64,000 bases of DNA from JACCZX01 sp963791315 (GTDB lineage: Bacteria; Pseudomonadota; Gammaproteobacteria; Burkholderiales; Burkholderiaceae_F), in NCBI GenBank assembly GCA_963791315.1, contig CAWBRQ010000008.1, positions 78,965 to 142,964 of the forward strand, in the 5' to 3' direction. Positions 48,641-58,636 of the stretch are shown here, piece after piece. The notes under the pieces are model-generated. The model did no database searches. It was not told the origin of the DNA and saw nothing but the letters and a program-made list of their open reading frames with translations. Numbering within the stretch: position 1 is the stretch's first letter; every line of letters begins with the position of its first letter. The position numbers were made by a program, and so were the translations under genes.

Positions 48641-49780
48641 CTAGGCGCCTCGGCGTCTCAACGAAGCCAGAAACGGCGTCGGATCGCGCCAGTCAAACAG
48701 CGCGAACACATTACTTCTAAGGACTGAAGTGGCGTAGGCGCGCGCTGCCAATCGCCCGTGTCGAACCTCGCCAACCGAACGCGAAAATGCGTTGAACAAA
48801 TCGTCGTACAGATTGATCCAGGTCTTGCCGAAAGTCACTCGTTTCGCGGCTTGCGTGCTTGGAAGGTTTAAGGTCAGCCCGAGGAAGTCATGGCCCGATG
48901 CCGGCGCCAGAGCGTACTGGATCCAGGGCCGAGCGTTGATCTCAATGACATAGTGCTGGCCGCTGGACCGGTCATGCAGAATCTCCATCTCCCCGACGCC
49001 AAAGTAGTTGAGTCGCTCGGCTGCAACCCGCGCAAGTTCTTCCGCGACCGGGTCGCTGTGTAGCTCAACGCAACTGCCGACGGAGCAGCGTTCCGGTCTC
49101 GGCCGCACTTTGCGCGCCGCAAGCACAAGCATGTCAGAGCCGCGCCGCGCGAAGGAGATGGAGCCCTGTTCAAGGTCGCGACCAAGCAGCGATTCGCTGA
49201 TCAACGCCTCGATGTTCTTCTCGGCGTAACGCGCCAGCCAGGTGTCAAGCTCGCGTTCATTGTGAACTTCGAGAGCTTTCGGCAGGCCCAGAAGGCCGCG
49301 GTCGTGCAACGTCCGCGCAGGCCTTAGTAATAGCGGAAACCGAGGCTCTCGGGGTCCGCCTTCCCGACCGCCGATCCAACTTGTTGGTGTAGGCAAATCG
49401 TGTCGAACACACCAGCGCGCGAACAATGACTTGTCGAGGCAAATCTCGAGCGCTTCGTTGCCTGGATGCAGTACCGAACCGTAGGCACCCTGCAAAACGG
49501 TCCGATGCTCCATCAGGAAACGCAGCCAGTGATCAGCTGTCGAAATCAGCGCCGAGCTCGGTCCTGCCAAGTCGACGAGTTGAGCCAGTGTACGTTCGGA
49601 GTCGGAACCATAGACCCGCACCGGAGACACCCATCGGCAGGAAAATGCGGGCCCGGCGTCGGTATCCACCACCACCGGTCGCAAACCGTGCGCGTGCGCA
49701 TCACGCGCGACCGCAAGACCGGTGATCGAACTCCCAAGAATGACGAGCGTGTCCACCAATTTCAAAGGTTCGTTGAACAT
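48641..49780 (-). CDS. ATP-grasp carboxylate-amine ligase-like protein
   Basis: 379 aa from ATG 49780 (longer frame to 49906 lacks homology character). N-terminal pre-ATP-grasp Rossmann-like domain LVILGSSITGLAVARDAHAH, then LISTADHWLRFLMEHR and LDKSLFARWCVRHDLPTP. The ATP-grasp core has LLLRPARTLHD (Lys/Arg adenine side), FARRGSDMLVLAARKV and GVGEMEILHDRSSGQHYVIEINARPWIQYAL, where the E-I-N metal ligands are clear. It probably couples an amine to a carboxylate on a lipid-linked sugar, as in other XrtA loci. Starts the minus-strand trio ATP-grasp, glycosyltransferase, heparinase-like. Confidence 0.8.
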   Translation of the reverse strand: MFNEPLKLVDTLVILGSSITGLAVARDAHAHGLRPVVVDTDAGPAFSCRWVSPVRVYGSDSERTLAQLVDLAGPSSALISTADHWLRFLMEHRTVLQGAYGSVLHPGNEALEICLDKSLFARWCVRHDLPTPTSWIGGREGGPREPRFPLLLRPARTLHDRGLLGLPKALEVHNERELDTWLARYAEKNIEALISESLLGRDLEQGSISFARRGSDMLVLAARKVRPRPERCSVGSCVELHSDPVAEELARVAAERLNYFGVGEMEILHDRSSGQHYVIEINARPWIQYALAPASGHDFLGLTLNLPSTQAAKRVTFGKTWINLYDDLFNAFSRSVGEVRHGRLAARAYATSVLRSNVFALFDWRDPTPFLASLRRRGA

Positions 49781-50057
49781 GCTGTGCGACCCTTGATGGC
49801 ACAGCACCAAAGCAAAAAGACCTCTAACGGCCTCAAGTCCTGCCTCTGCCTGACTGCCAGTCTTTCGCAGCGCGAATGATACGGAGTCCGAACGATGGCG
49901 CGTCACCCAGCGCGAGTGAGTTGTCGCGCTTCGTCTATGCTATTCGCGCCAGATCCATGATCGGCTCTGAGTGTTTGAACCTTGCATGCAGCTGATTACT
50001 CCCGTCACGTGAGCCGAAAGCGATCCCAGGCCTGCGCCCAACCTGGCAACCACCCCG

Positions 50058-51941
50058 ATGATTGATCGACGCATGGACGACCACCTCGATGCAGCTCGAA
50101 CCGCGGCACCCCATGCCACTTCGAAGCGCGCGTCGTTCGTCGGCTGGCTTGATCGGAATGATGTCCTGAATGCGCCGCGCTGCGTGCCGAGCGTCCATCA
50201 AACGTCAACCAGCGGACGAACACTCATCGAGGCTTCGGGAATGCAGTTCGCGTTTGATCCGTCCCGTGTGCAGGTTGCGCTGACCGACGATTCCGTGACC
50301 TTGGTCGCAGGAGAACCACGAAACGAGCATCTTGATCCCGTCAGTTCAACCGACATCGCTCGTCGTTTAGGCCAAACCGATCGTTCCGTGCCGGCGTCAT
50401 GGCTCAGAGGTCACTACTCCGTTGTCCATATCGACCTCAGGTCGGCTCGCTGCGTACTCATCACAGATCGGTTTTCAGTGTTTCCGCTCTGCTACGCAAG
50501 CGAGGGAGCGCGGTTTGCGTTTGCCGATCGTGCTGACGCGGTGCCTGTACTGGCCCGCAAAGTGGACGTGCAATCAATCTATAACTATCTCTATTTTCAC
50601 GTCATCCCGGCGCCCCGCACGATTTTCCGCGAAGTGCTCCGGCTTGAGCCGGCGTCGCAGTTGCATGTGGACGACCGCGGAATGCAGTACCTATCGACCT
50701 GGACCGTCGCATTTGGCGACGGCGCAGGCTTCGACAAGCGCGCGGCCGCTGAACGATTTCGTACTCTCTTGCGGGCTGCCGTCAAGCGCGAGACATCATC
50801 GGCTCACGTTGGAGCGTACCTAAGCGGAGGCACGGACAGTTCGACCATTGCCGGAATGCTCGCCCATGTCACTCAGGACCGAACTCATACGTTTTCGATC
50901 GGATTCGACGCCGCCGGTTACGACGAGATGGCATATGCGCGGATTGCGGCCAAGCATTTCGGGACCGAGCATCACGAGTACTACGTTACTCCCGCCGACG
51001 TGGCGTTCGGCGTTCCCGTAATCGCCGCTGGCTATGACCAGCCATTCGGCAATTCGTCGGCGTTGCCTGCCTTTTTCTGCGCCAGGATGGCGCACGACCA
51101 TGGAATTGATCGACTCCTTGCCGGCGATGGTGGAGACGAGGTTTTCGGTGGCAATGTACGGTACGCGCGGCAGAAAGTTCTTGAGGTCTACCATGCTGTG
51201 CCGACGTCATTGCGTTCAATGTTGATCGAGCCGCTGTTACTCGGCTCCACCCCGCTGCGACGTCTGCCCGGGTTACGAAAGCTGGCCAGTTACGTCGAGC
51301 AAGCGAGAACTTCGATGCCGGCGCGTGCGGAGTTTTATAACCCATTGATCCGAATCGGCGCTGCGAGCCTCCTAAGTTCCGAGTTACTTGCGCGGATTGA
51401 TGCGGACGAACCGCCGCGGTTGCAGGCACGGATCTATCGGCAGACTGTGGCAGCATCCTTGGTAGACAGCATGCTTGCGTACGATTGGCGCCTTACGCTG
51501 GCAGATAACGACCTACCCAAAGTAGTCGGAACCGCAGCATTGTCAGGAATCAGAGTCGGGTTCCCGCTGTTAGATGACGCGTTGGTCGAGTTCTCGATGA
51601 CACTGCCGGCCAACCAAAAGGTGCGGCGCCTGAATCTGCGCCACTTTTTCAAGGAGTCACTACAGGGATTTCTCCCCGCAGAGATCATCCGAAAGAGAAA
51701 GCACGGCTTCGGCCTGCCGGTTCGCCCCTGGCTACTGCGGGATTCCGAACTGAACAGGTTGGCAGAGAACGCTGTATCACGGCTGATCGAGCGTCGCCTG
51801 GTACGACCGGAGCTTGTGCGCGGGCTGGTATCGGCCAAACTTACTGAGCACGCTGACTTCTATGGCGAAATCGTTTGGGTGCTGATGATGCTCGAGTATT
51901 GGCTGGCAGCGCACACACCTGATTTCGCTCTCGATCCATAG
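50058..51941 (+). CDS. Asparagine-synthase-like protein without the glutaminase Cys
   Basis: 627 aa, ATG 50058 (M5 at 50070-ish, ATG 50073, equally possible). The C-terminal synthetase domain is complete: PP-loop SGGTDSSTIAG (residues 256-266), TFSIGFDAAGYDEMAYARIA, HHEYYVTPADVAF, AGDGGDEVFGG and DNDLPKVVGTAALSG. The N-terminal region has the amidotransferase-like YLYFHVIPAPRTIF but not the M-C-G-I start with catalytic Cys2 that glutamine-dependent enzymes need. It may use ammonia or act as a pure ATP-dependent amide/lactam former, as in beta-lactam synthetase relatives. In XrtA loci such proteins are thought to amidate or modify a sugar carboxylate. Next gene begins 11 bases downstream. Confidence 0.8.
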   Translation: MIDRRMDDHLDAARTAAPHATSKRASFVGWLDRNDVLNAPRCVPSVHQTSTSGRTLIEASGMQFAFDPSRVQVALTDDSVTLVAGEPRNEHLDPVSSTDIARRLGQTDRSVPASWLRGHYSVVHIDLRSARCVLITDRFSVFPLCYASEGARFAFADRADAVPVLARKVDVQSIYNYLYFHVIPAPRTIFREVLRLEPASQLHVDDRGMQYLSTWTVAFGDGAGFDKRAAAERFRTLLRAAVKRETSSAHVGAYLSGGTDSSTIAGMLAHVTQDRTHTFSIGFDAAGYDEMAYARIAAKHFGTEHHEYYVTPADVAFGVPVIAAGYDQPFGNSSALPAFFCARMAHDHGIDRLLAGDGGDEVFGGNVRYARQKVLEVYHAVPTSLRSMLIEPLLLGSTPLRRLPGLRKLASYVEQARTSMPARAEFYNPLIRIGAASLLSSELLARIDADEPPRLQARIYRQTVAASLVDSMLAYDWRLTLADNDLPKVVGTAALSGIRVGFPLLDDALVEFSMTLPANQKVRRLNLRHFFKESLQGFLPAEIIRKRKHGFGLPVRPWLLRDSELNRLAENAVSRLIERRLVRPELVRGLVSAKLTEHADFYGEIVWVLMMLEYWLAAHTPDFALDP

Positions 51942-51952
51942 GCAAGAACGAA

Positions 51953-53316
51953 GTGGCCCTGCGCGATCTGTTGCTGTTCGGCATCGTCTTTGGCTCCATT
52001 CCATTCATTCTGCGCCGCCCATGGATCGGCGTGCTGATGTGGGTCTGGATCGGTGTGATGAACCCGCACCGGCTTTCATGGGGCATTGCCTATTCCTTCC
52101 CGATGGCCCAGGTGATAGCAGCCGCCACGTTCGTCGCTCTGGCTTTCTCTCGGGAACCGCTCCGGCTGAAAGGCGGTTTCGCCGCCGTCGCTCTGGCGTT
52201 GTTCGTTCTATGGACGTGCGTAACCACTTTATTCGCGCTGGTCCCGGAGTCGGCCCAGTTGATGCTCGAACGGGTGCTGAAGATCCAGCTGTTCACGTTC
52301 ATCGCACTACTCGTACTTCACAAACGAATCCATGTCATCGCCCTGATCTGGGTGCTTGTCCTTTCTATCGGCTATTACAGCATCAAGGGCGGCCTGTTTA
52401 CTTTGCTGACCGGAGGCATCTATCGAGTATTCGGTCCTCCCGACAGTTTTATCATGGACAACAACGCGCTGGCGGTCGCGGTCACCATCACCCTCCCGCT
52501 CTGGGCCTATCTGTTCATTGTTCACCGGCAACGGTGGTTGCGAATTGCAATCGCCGGTGCGCTGCTGCTTTCCGCGGTCGCCGTGTTAGGCAGCCAATCG
52601 CGCGGTGCACTGCTGGCGATTGGCGCGACTACGCTTTACCTTTGGCTGCAGTCGCGCCGAAAAAAAGCCGCGGTGGCTATCGTGCTCGTTGTTGCCGGCA
52701 TCTTGCTGGTCTCATTCATGCCGGACACGTGGACCGAGCGCATGCTCACAATGAACGTCCCGCAGACCAGCGCGACGCTTCCGCGCGCGGACGCCTCGAT
52801 GCATGGGCGATGCTCACCAACCTTGCAATGGATCGTCCGATCGTCGGGGGCGGGTTCGACCCGTATGCGCGCGAGGTCTGGAATCGTTATCACCCGCAGT
52901 ACGATCGCCCCTATTCAGCTCACAGCATCTATTTCGCAACTCTTGGCGAACACGGTTTCGTCGGACTCATCCTCTTTCTGACATTCTGGCTCGCAACCTG
53001 GTTGCTCGCTCGCCGGCTTGCAAGAGACACGGCAAATCGGCCCGAGGACGGCTGGGCACATTGGCTGGCACGCATGTCGCAGGCAAGCCTGATCGCCTAC
53101 TTTGTCGGCGGTGCATTCCTTGACCTTGCTTACTGGGATGTTCCCTACTACGTTTTCGCGGCCATTGCCGTAGCGCGCTTCATCGTTGCTCAACCGAAGC
53201 CGACGGCGGCGCCCGTTGCAGAACGCGTGATCAGCTCTCCTGTCGGCACTTCTTCTTCTGGCTCACGGAAACCCGGACAACAGCCCCAAGTACGGCCGGA
53301 CTTTCTGCGCCGATAG
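51953..53316 (+). CDS. O-glycosylation ligase, exosortase A system-associated (one frame break)
   Basis: About 454 aa. GTG 51953 opens a multipass protein with around 10-12 helices (LLLFGIVFGSIPFILRRPWI, FIALLVLHKRIHVIALIWV, ALAVAVTITLPLWAYLFIV). It includes the Wzy/WaaL-type periplasmic loop GSQSRGALLAIGATTLYLW and PIVGGGFDPYAREVWNRYHP. The frame changes at about 52760 (TMNVPQT then QRDASARGRLDAWAM). Family knowledge: O-antigen ligase-like protein found in exosortase A loci, thought to transfer the polymer to a protein or lipid acceptor. In tandem with the asparagine-synthase-like gene and just before a methyltransferase. Confidence 0.8.
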
Positions 53317-53320
53317 CGAG

Positions 53321-54127
53321 ATGTCAACGACCGAATACTCGCCAAACCCCGATGAACTCATGGCGCTGTTCAAGGAAAAGTATGGCCGTCGCGCCAAGCT
53401 CGGCCCAGGCCCCGAGCTGCGGCTACGTTACAAGTACTTCACGCCAGATGACCACTATGAGGCTCTGGTCAAGCGTCTGCTCAAGCCCGGCGAGATTTGG
53501 TGCGACGTTGGGTGTGGGCGCGACATCTTTCCCTCTAATGCAGCATTGGCACGAGAGCTTGCCGATCGCAGTGGATACCTCTATGGCGTCGACCCAGATG
53601 ACAACATCAAAGACAATCCGTTCCTGAGTGAAGGTTTTCAAGGCATCGTCGAGGATTGCCCGACGACTCGAAGGTTTGACCTTGTAACGCTGCGCATGGT
53701 CGCCGAGCACATCGTTGATCCTGCGCGGGCTTTGGGACGTGTCGCCCAACTGCTGAGGCCTGGGGGCCGTCTCATCATCTATACGCCGCACAAGTGGGCG
53801 CCAATGTCGATCGTTGCGTCGATAGTCCCATTCTCGTGGCATAACACCCTCAAGCGACTGCTTTGGGACACAGAGGCGCGCGACACCTTTCCGATTCAGT
53901 ACAAGCTGAACTGCCGGGAGGATCTGCTACGCCATTGCAGTGCGGCTGGACTACAGGAACTGCACTATGAGCGAATCGACGATTGCCGTGTCACCAATAA
54001 CTACTTGGCTTTGAACCATATCGAACTGCAAGTGCGCCGTTGGCTCCGAACTGCGAGACTTGCTTATCCGGAGGCTTGTATCCTCGCCGTGTACGGGAAG
54101 CCGCCTGGCGAAACGATCACGGGATGA
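53321..54127 (+). CDS. Class I SAM-dependent methyltransferase
   Basis: 268 aa from ATG 53321, only 4 bases after the ligase stop, so same transcript. Motif I GEIWCDVGCGRDIFPSNAA, acidic GVDPDDNIKDNPF, then RFDLVTLRMVAEHIVDPARA and VAQLLRPGGRLIIYTPHKW. Such enzymes methylate terminal sugars to stop chain growth, or other precursors. C-terminal region YPEACILAVYGKPPG closes the fold. Acceptor unknown. Confidence 0.8.
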   Translation: MSTTEYSPNPDELMALFKEKYGRRAKLGPGPELRLRYKYFTPDDHYEALVKRLLKPGEIWCDVGCGRDIFPSNAALARELADRSGYLYGVDPDDNIKDNPFLSEGFQGIVEDCPTTRRFDLVTLRMVAEHIVDPARALGRVAQLLRPGGRLIIYTPHKWAPMSIVASIVPFSWHNTLKRLLWDTEARDTFPIQYKLNCREDLLRHCSAAGLQELHYERIDDCRVTNNYLALNHIELQVRRWLRTARLAYPEACILAVYGKPPGETITG

Positions 54128-54139
54128 TCTATCTGCTGC

Positions 54140-54985
54140 CTATGTGTCCGCACCAGTCGCCGGGCGCCTCGTCTTAATAGCAAATAGCGCCGTACCTCGC
54201 GTCAGTACGTGCCCGAAAAAGCGCACGGGCCCTACCGCGCGCGCCATCCTGAGGAACAAGCGCAGCGGCGCTCGCATGCCGTCCTGATTGATCATGTCGA
54301 ATCGATCAAGACAATCGAATCCGAGCGGCTCCAGGTAATCGCGCAGACCATAGAACGTAAACCAATTGACGGCAGGGTATTTTGCGTAGTTGGCAAGTGA
54401 AGGCCGCGTCGTCACGGCGAGCCGCTCGCAGTAACGCTTTGCGAACTCGGGATACCAACTGTATAGCGGCAGATTAAATTCGCTTTGAAGCGGGCACAGC
54501 ACATTGGTCGTGCTGACATAAAGTAACCCGCCTGCGTCAAGCGACCTCGCGGCTTCGCGCAAACAAGCTTCCCAATCGGGGACGTGCTCGAGCAACTCTG
54601 GTAGCAGACAAACGTCGACCGAAGAGTCTTCGAGCGGCAAAGCTGTGGCCGTGCCGACACGGAAGTCAACCGAAACTTCGCTTTCTGCGGCACGCTGCCG
54701 TGCCACTTCTATCAGAGGACCGTTGACATCAAGGCCTAACACGGAGTGGCCGAGTTCGGCCCAGAGAAGCGACTGAGTGCCGGCCCCGCAGCCGATGTCT
54801 GCCACTCGCAGATGTGCGGTGTTGCGTCCGCGCGCGGCAAGAAGCGTCAGAGCCTTGTCACGTATGGTGCGAGATCGCTGCAGCGTTGCTTCGGAGAGAC
54901 TGGCCTCCTCGTAATAAGCGAGGAAGTGCGGATCTGACCCGTGGTCAAGGGACGTAGCGTTGTCATGCGACTGCAGCGAATTCAT
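54140..54985 (-). CDS. Class I SAM-dependent methyltransferase
   Basis: 281 aa from ATG 54985. Motif I LRVADIGCGAGTQSLLWAEL and acidic VLGLDVNGPLIEVARQRAAE are complete. Further: VGTATALPLEDSSVDVCLLP and LLEHVPDWEACLREAARSLD, a Methyltransf_11/25 pattern. The C-terminal part (LRDYLEPLGFDCLDRFDMI) is a lid domain. Same family as the plus-strand neighbour but not a close paralog. Its minus-strand neighbour downstream in transcription is outside this gene run, so it may be the last gene of the unit beginning near 64 kb. Four bases separate it from the glycosyltransferase stop. Confidence 0.8.
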   Translation of the reverse strand: MNSLQSHDNATSLDHGSDPHFLAYYEEASLSEATLQRSRTIRDKALTLLAARGRNTAHLRVADIGCGAGTQSLLWAELGHSVLGLDVNGPLIEVARQRAAESEVSVDFRVGTATALPLEDSSVDVCLLPELLEHVPDWEACLREAARSLDAGGLLYVSTTNVLCPLQSEFNLPLYSWYPEFAKRYCERLAVTTRPSLANYAKYPAVNWFTFYGLRDYLEPLGFDCLDRFDMINQDGMRAPLRLFLRMARAVGPVRFFGHVLTRGTALFAIKTRRPATGADT

Positions 54986-54989
54986 CGCA

Positions 54990-56231
54990 TCACTTTCTCG
55001 CAGATTTCTCGACCGCGCGGGCGACGTTTGCAGTAAGCGTCGATGGCACGCTGCGCTCTTGCCCGGCCGTCCCCCTCCCTGGCGTGCAGCCGCTTAGCTG
55101 ACACGCCAGTTCAAGCACACGCTCGGCGTTGCGCTCCCATGTCAGTTCGCGTTCGGGAATCGTATTCAATGCTGCAACCGACAGACGCTGCCGCGCATCC
55201 ACATCGTTGAGCAGCCGTTCGATCGCGCGCTGCATCGCGCCCGGCTCGTTCGGATCAAACAGCCAGGCGTTTGCGCCATGCGTGAGCACTTCGCGCAAGT
55301 TGGGCTGGTCCGGCGCCAGAACAACGCGGCCCAGCGCCAGATATTCGAAAAGCTTCAGCGGTGACGCATAAGGATTCGCCGCCGGCTGCAGCGCGATATC
55401 GAATGCGCTGACCAGGGACGGAATCGCGTCGCGCGCGACGACGCCGGTGAAGATCACCCGCGAGGCCACCCCGGCAGCCCGCGCTCTGCGCTCGAGCGAT
55501 GACCGCGCCGGACCGTCGCCGACGATCAACAACACCACCTCGGGCTGCAAGCGCGGCAGCAAATCCACTACCTGCTCCAGTCCATTCCAGTCGCGCACAA
55601 AGCCGGTAAAGCCGAGCACCGTTTTGCCTTCAAGATGAAGTTTGTGCTTGGCTTCGCGATCGATCCGATCGGGTGCGAACAGCGCGCGATCAACTCCGTT
55701 CGGCATCACTTCGATCGGACCGCCGTCGCCGCGGATGCTCGCAACGATGTCTGCCAGCACTTGGGTCACCGTCACCACTGCATCGGCGCGGCTCCAAACC
55801 CAGCGCTCGCTGCAGCGCGCCAGCGAGCCTAGCGCAATCCCGCCGTGCCTGGAACGTTCGATAAAAAGCGGCGAGTTAACCTCTTCGATAATGGGTACGC
55901 GAGAGCGACGCGCGGCGACGATTCCGGAAAGCAGATACAGGTTGTTGCGCTCGTAAATTACGTCCGGGCGATGCCGTGCGATCGCTGCTTGCAAACGCAA
56001 CCACTCAGGAACGTTGTAAATCAGTTCGAGCAACTCGTGCAGCCAGCGCGGAAGCATTCGCCGCAGCGACGTTGAGCTTGAATTGGTTACAACTGCGGCG
56101 CTACGACGCGTGGTCGGCGGCTCGATCATCACGACTTCGGCGCCAAGACCGCGTAGCGCGGACGACAGGCCCTCAATGTGAACTGCGCTGCCATCGCTAG
56201 CTGTCGTTCGATGGTGATAGAGAATTTTCAT
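54990..56231 (-). CDS. Glycosyltransferase family 4
   Basis: 413 aa from ATG 56231. Start MKILYHHRTTASDGSAVHIE, then LLELIYNVPEWLRLQAAIAR, VIYERNNLYLLSGIVAARRS, VMPNGVDRALFAPDRID, VLLIVGDGPARSSLERRARA and the donor-binding YASPLKLFEYLALGRVVLAP. GT-B fold, adds a sugar to the lipid-linked repeat. Its first 45 bases are duplicated almost exactly at 58592-58636, where they no longer belong to a full gene. Followed closely by the methyltransferase gene at 54140. Confidence 0.88.
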   Translation of the reverse strand: MKILYHHRTTASDGSAVHIEGLSSALRGLGAEVVMIEPPTTRRSAAVVTNSSSTSLRRMLPRWLHELLELIYNVPEWLRLQAAIARHRPDVIYERNNLYLLSGIVAARRSRVPIIEEVNSPLFIERSRHGGIALGSLARCSERWVWSRADAVVTVTQVLADIVASIRGDGGPIEVMPNGVDRALFAPDRIDREAKHKLHLEGKTVLGFTGFVRDWNGLEQVVDLLPRLQPEVVLLIVGDGPARSSLERRARAAGVASRVIFTGVVARDAIPSLVSAFDIALQPAANPYASPLKLFEYLALGRVVLAPDQPNLREVLTHGANAWLFDPNEPGAMQRAIERLLNDVDARQRLSVAALNTIPERELTWERNAERVLELACQLSGCTPGRGTAGQERSVPSTLTANVARAVEKSARK

Positions 56232-56235
56232 GATG
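56201..56235. repeat. 35-base direct repeat, copy 1 (5' end of a glycosyltransferase gene)
   Basis: The plus-strand bases 56201-56235, beginning CTGTCGTTCG, recur exactly at 58606-58640. Here they are the start codon and first codons of the intact glycosyltransferase gene (minus strand). Confidence 0.95.
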
Positions 56236-56303
56236 AACGGCCAGATTGCACTGCCGTCCGCGTTAGTTCCGATTTCCCATTGTGCATTTCTTCTTGTGTT
56301 CGA

Positions 56304-57287
56304 TCACGTCACCGACGCTTCGACCGCAGGATTTGCGTTCAACAGGTTGAGAGCCATTCTTGCGCCGAATGCCAAATCGCCACGGTCCCACGGCGTGAAG
56401 CGCGGTAACTGGAAGAGGTCTGCATCGCTCCCCGCTACGCCGTGCGCAGTCGTGAAGGCAGCCGCAAAGCCCAGTTGTCTCACCAGTTCGGTTGTGTGAA
56501 CGGTGTAGTCCTCGCCGGGTCGGCCGTTAGGGTAAGCGAACAAACGGACGGGACTTCGGGCGATCTCTTCGAGCCGCTGGCGACTGTGATGAATCTCTTG
56601 CCGCGCGTTGACTGGATCCAGTCGCGCCAGGATCGGATGGCTCACTGTGTGCGCGCCGACACCGAAATCGTCGCGGGCGAGAGCGGCCACCTGCGATGAG
56701 GTCATCATCAAGTCGTCTGGCGGAACCACCTCCGCGAGCTGGCAAATGCGTTCAGCCGTGGCGGCGCGACTCGCGGGATCAAGGACTTTCACCTGCGGCA
56801 ATAGCACCGAGATCGCACGGCGGCGTTGTTCGAGCGATTCAAGCGAGTGAATCCCGAGTCCGAGCTCCGTCAGGTCGAGGTTGCCGCGCTTGCAGTCGCG
56901 CAACGCAGCGATGATCGAATCGTTGAACATGCGGCCGCCATCCAGGTAGCCGCTCGCGATAAAGAATGTCGCAGGCAGCCCGAGCTTGGTCAGAATCGGC
57001 GCCGCAATCTGCTGGTTGTCCGCGTAGCCGTCATCGAAAGTGATGGCCAACGATCGCGCGGGAAGCGTGCGGCTCTGAAGTCGCGCGACCGCTTCGGCGA
57101 GCGGGATCACGTTAAAGTGCCGCTGCACCCAGCGCATACGCTGCTCGAATTCTGTGGCAGTCGGCTCATCGGGCAGCAGCGGATCGGGCGCCGCCAGCAC
57201 TCGGTGAAAGATCAGCGTTGAATGCCGCGCATTGGCGCCGGCCGGCGCCAATGTCGAGTAGATCGCTCGCGGCATGCTATCGAACAT
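56304..57287 (-). CDS. Polysaccharide deacetylase (NodB-like, carbohydrate esterase 4)
   Basis: 327 aa from ATG 57287 (ATG 57275 would avoid a short overlap with the gene before). Motif 1 LAITFDDGYADNQ has the metal/catalytic Asp pair, motif 2 is the zinc-binding GAHTVSHPILARL. SPVRLFAYPNGRPGEDYTVH is motif 3. Removes acetyl or N-acetyl groups from the exopolysaccharide in the periplasm or cytosol. No clear signal peptide. PEP-CTERM loci regularly hold such a deacetylase. 1-2 kb from glycosyltransferases, same strand. Confidence 0.85.
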   Translation of the reverse strand: MFDSMPRAIYSTLAPAGANARHSTLIFHRVLAAPDPLLPDEPTATEFEQRMRWVQRHFNVIPLAEAVARLQSRTLPARSLAITFDDGYADNQQIAAPILTKLGLPATFFIASGYLDGGRMFNDSIIAALRDCKRGNLDLTELGLGIHSLESLEQRRRAISVLLPQVKVLDPASRAATAERICQLAEVVPPDDLMMTSSQVAALARDDFGVGAHTVSHPILARLDPVNARQEIHHSRQRLEEIARSPVRLFAYPNGRPGEDYTVHTTELVRQLGFAAAFTTAHGVAGSDADLFQLPRFTPWDRGDLAFGARMALNLLNANPAVEASVT

Positions 57288-58544
57288 TGCCAATCTCTGC
57301 GCCTGCCTGCGCATGTTCGTCTCGGCCGCGCGACAACAGTTGGTGATACGAGTCGATCAGCGGCTGCATACGCCGGTCCCACGAGTTCGACTCGGCATAG
57401 GCTCGGATTAACGGGCGGTCCCACGGCATACGGAGCGCTTCGTCGATCGCTTCTTGCAGACGGCGGGTGTCGCCGAAAGGAACAAGACGTCCGAGAGAGC
57501 GGTCATTCACGACCTGCGCGTTACCTCCGACATCGGTAGTCACCACTGGCAACCCGCATGCCATCGCTTCTAGAAGCACATTCGCCCATCCTTCATAGGA
57601 TGTCGCAAGCACGAAGACATCGGCGGCAGACAAAGCCACATTCAGACGGTCGTGCGGAAGCGGCCCGAGAAAGTGAACCCGATCGTCGAGGCCAAGCGTG
57701 CGCACGATGCTCTTGAGCTTCCCCGCCCATGTCGCCCTCGGGACCCGCACCTCCGACAATCACCAAATGCAGCGACGGGTGCGCTGCCAGCAACCCAGGC
57801 AGGCATTCAATCACACGATGGAAGCCCTTGCGCTCTACCAGCGTGCCGACCGAAACAAGCACTTCCGCATCTACCGGCAGGCCGAACTTCCGTCGCGCGT
57901 CCTCGCGCGAGACGGAAGCGAACCTCGACAGATCGACGCCGTTGCCAATCACCTGCACGCGCACCGGGTTTGCACCGTGTTCAATGGCAAGCGCTTGCAA
58001 GGCGGCGGATACCGTAATCAGCTGATCGGCGCCGTTAATTGCCCGTTTAAGTGCAGCAGCAACGTCAGTACGCGATTGACGCGCCTCCTTGCCGCGCAAC
58101 GTGAGCATGACCGGCAGCTGCAGCCAACGTCCCAGCAAAACCGCCGCATAGCCGTCCGGGTAACCGAAGTGGGCATCGATGATATTGGCGTCGATGCTCG
58201 CGTGCGATTCGACGAACGGCGAAATACGACGACAGCGCCATGAACAGGCCATCGGTCCACTTCAGGACGCCTGGTATGCAGAAAAAGCGCGGTCGATGCA
58301 CCACGATTCCGTCCATCACTTCGCGCGTCTGTGCCATCGGGCGAAAGTGCGGGCGAAACCATCGAATCAGCCCCTGCCCTGGAAACCAGGCCTGCGGAGC
58401 GACGACAACAATGGGCAGGTGTTTCCCAACCCGAAACATCCGTTCGCGAATAAACAAACCGGCGTTGGGCTGGGCCGCACTGGGAAAGAGCGACGAAAAA
58501 ACCAGCAGGCGCGGATTCGTGAGATGCATCATCGACAAACTCAC
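57277..58544 (-). pseudogene. Glycosyltransferase family 4 (two frame breaks)
   Basis: About 422 aa when joined, start GTG 58544. N-terminus RLLVFSSLFPSAAQPNAGLFI to ALSSYFAVRR; shift near 58190-58230; middle IDANIIDAHFGYPDGYAAVL, LPVMLTLRGKEARQSR, VIGNGVDLSRFASVSREDAR, VLVSVGTLVERKGFHRVIE; shift in the G-run at about 57732; C-terminal LGLDDRVHFLGPLPHD and ATSYEGWANVLLEAMACGLP. Both lesions lie in conserved sequence with no decay around them. A normal GT4 of the locus, either recently broken or mis-sequenced. The GT-B catalytic Glu (EGWANVLLEA) is intact. Confidence 0.75.
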
Positions 58545-58591
58545 CTCAAGAGCAGTTGCGGAGCGGCGCTCGATTGATGCCGCACGCGCGC

Positions 58592-58636
58592 GCTGCCGTC
58601 ACTGCCTGTCGTTCGATGGTGATAGAGAATTTTCAT
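58592..58636 (-). pseudogene. 5' fragment of a glycosyltransferase gene
   Basis: ATG 58636 followed by MKILYHHRTTGSDGSA, matching the first 16 residues of the glycosyltransferase at 54990-56231. It diverges after GGCAGCGC, and stops after about 30 codons. It is a remnant left by duplication or deletion, not an active gene. Its ATG overlaps the stop of the methyltransferase gene (ATGA). Confidence 0.75.
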
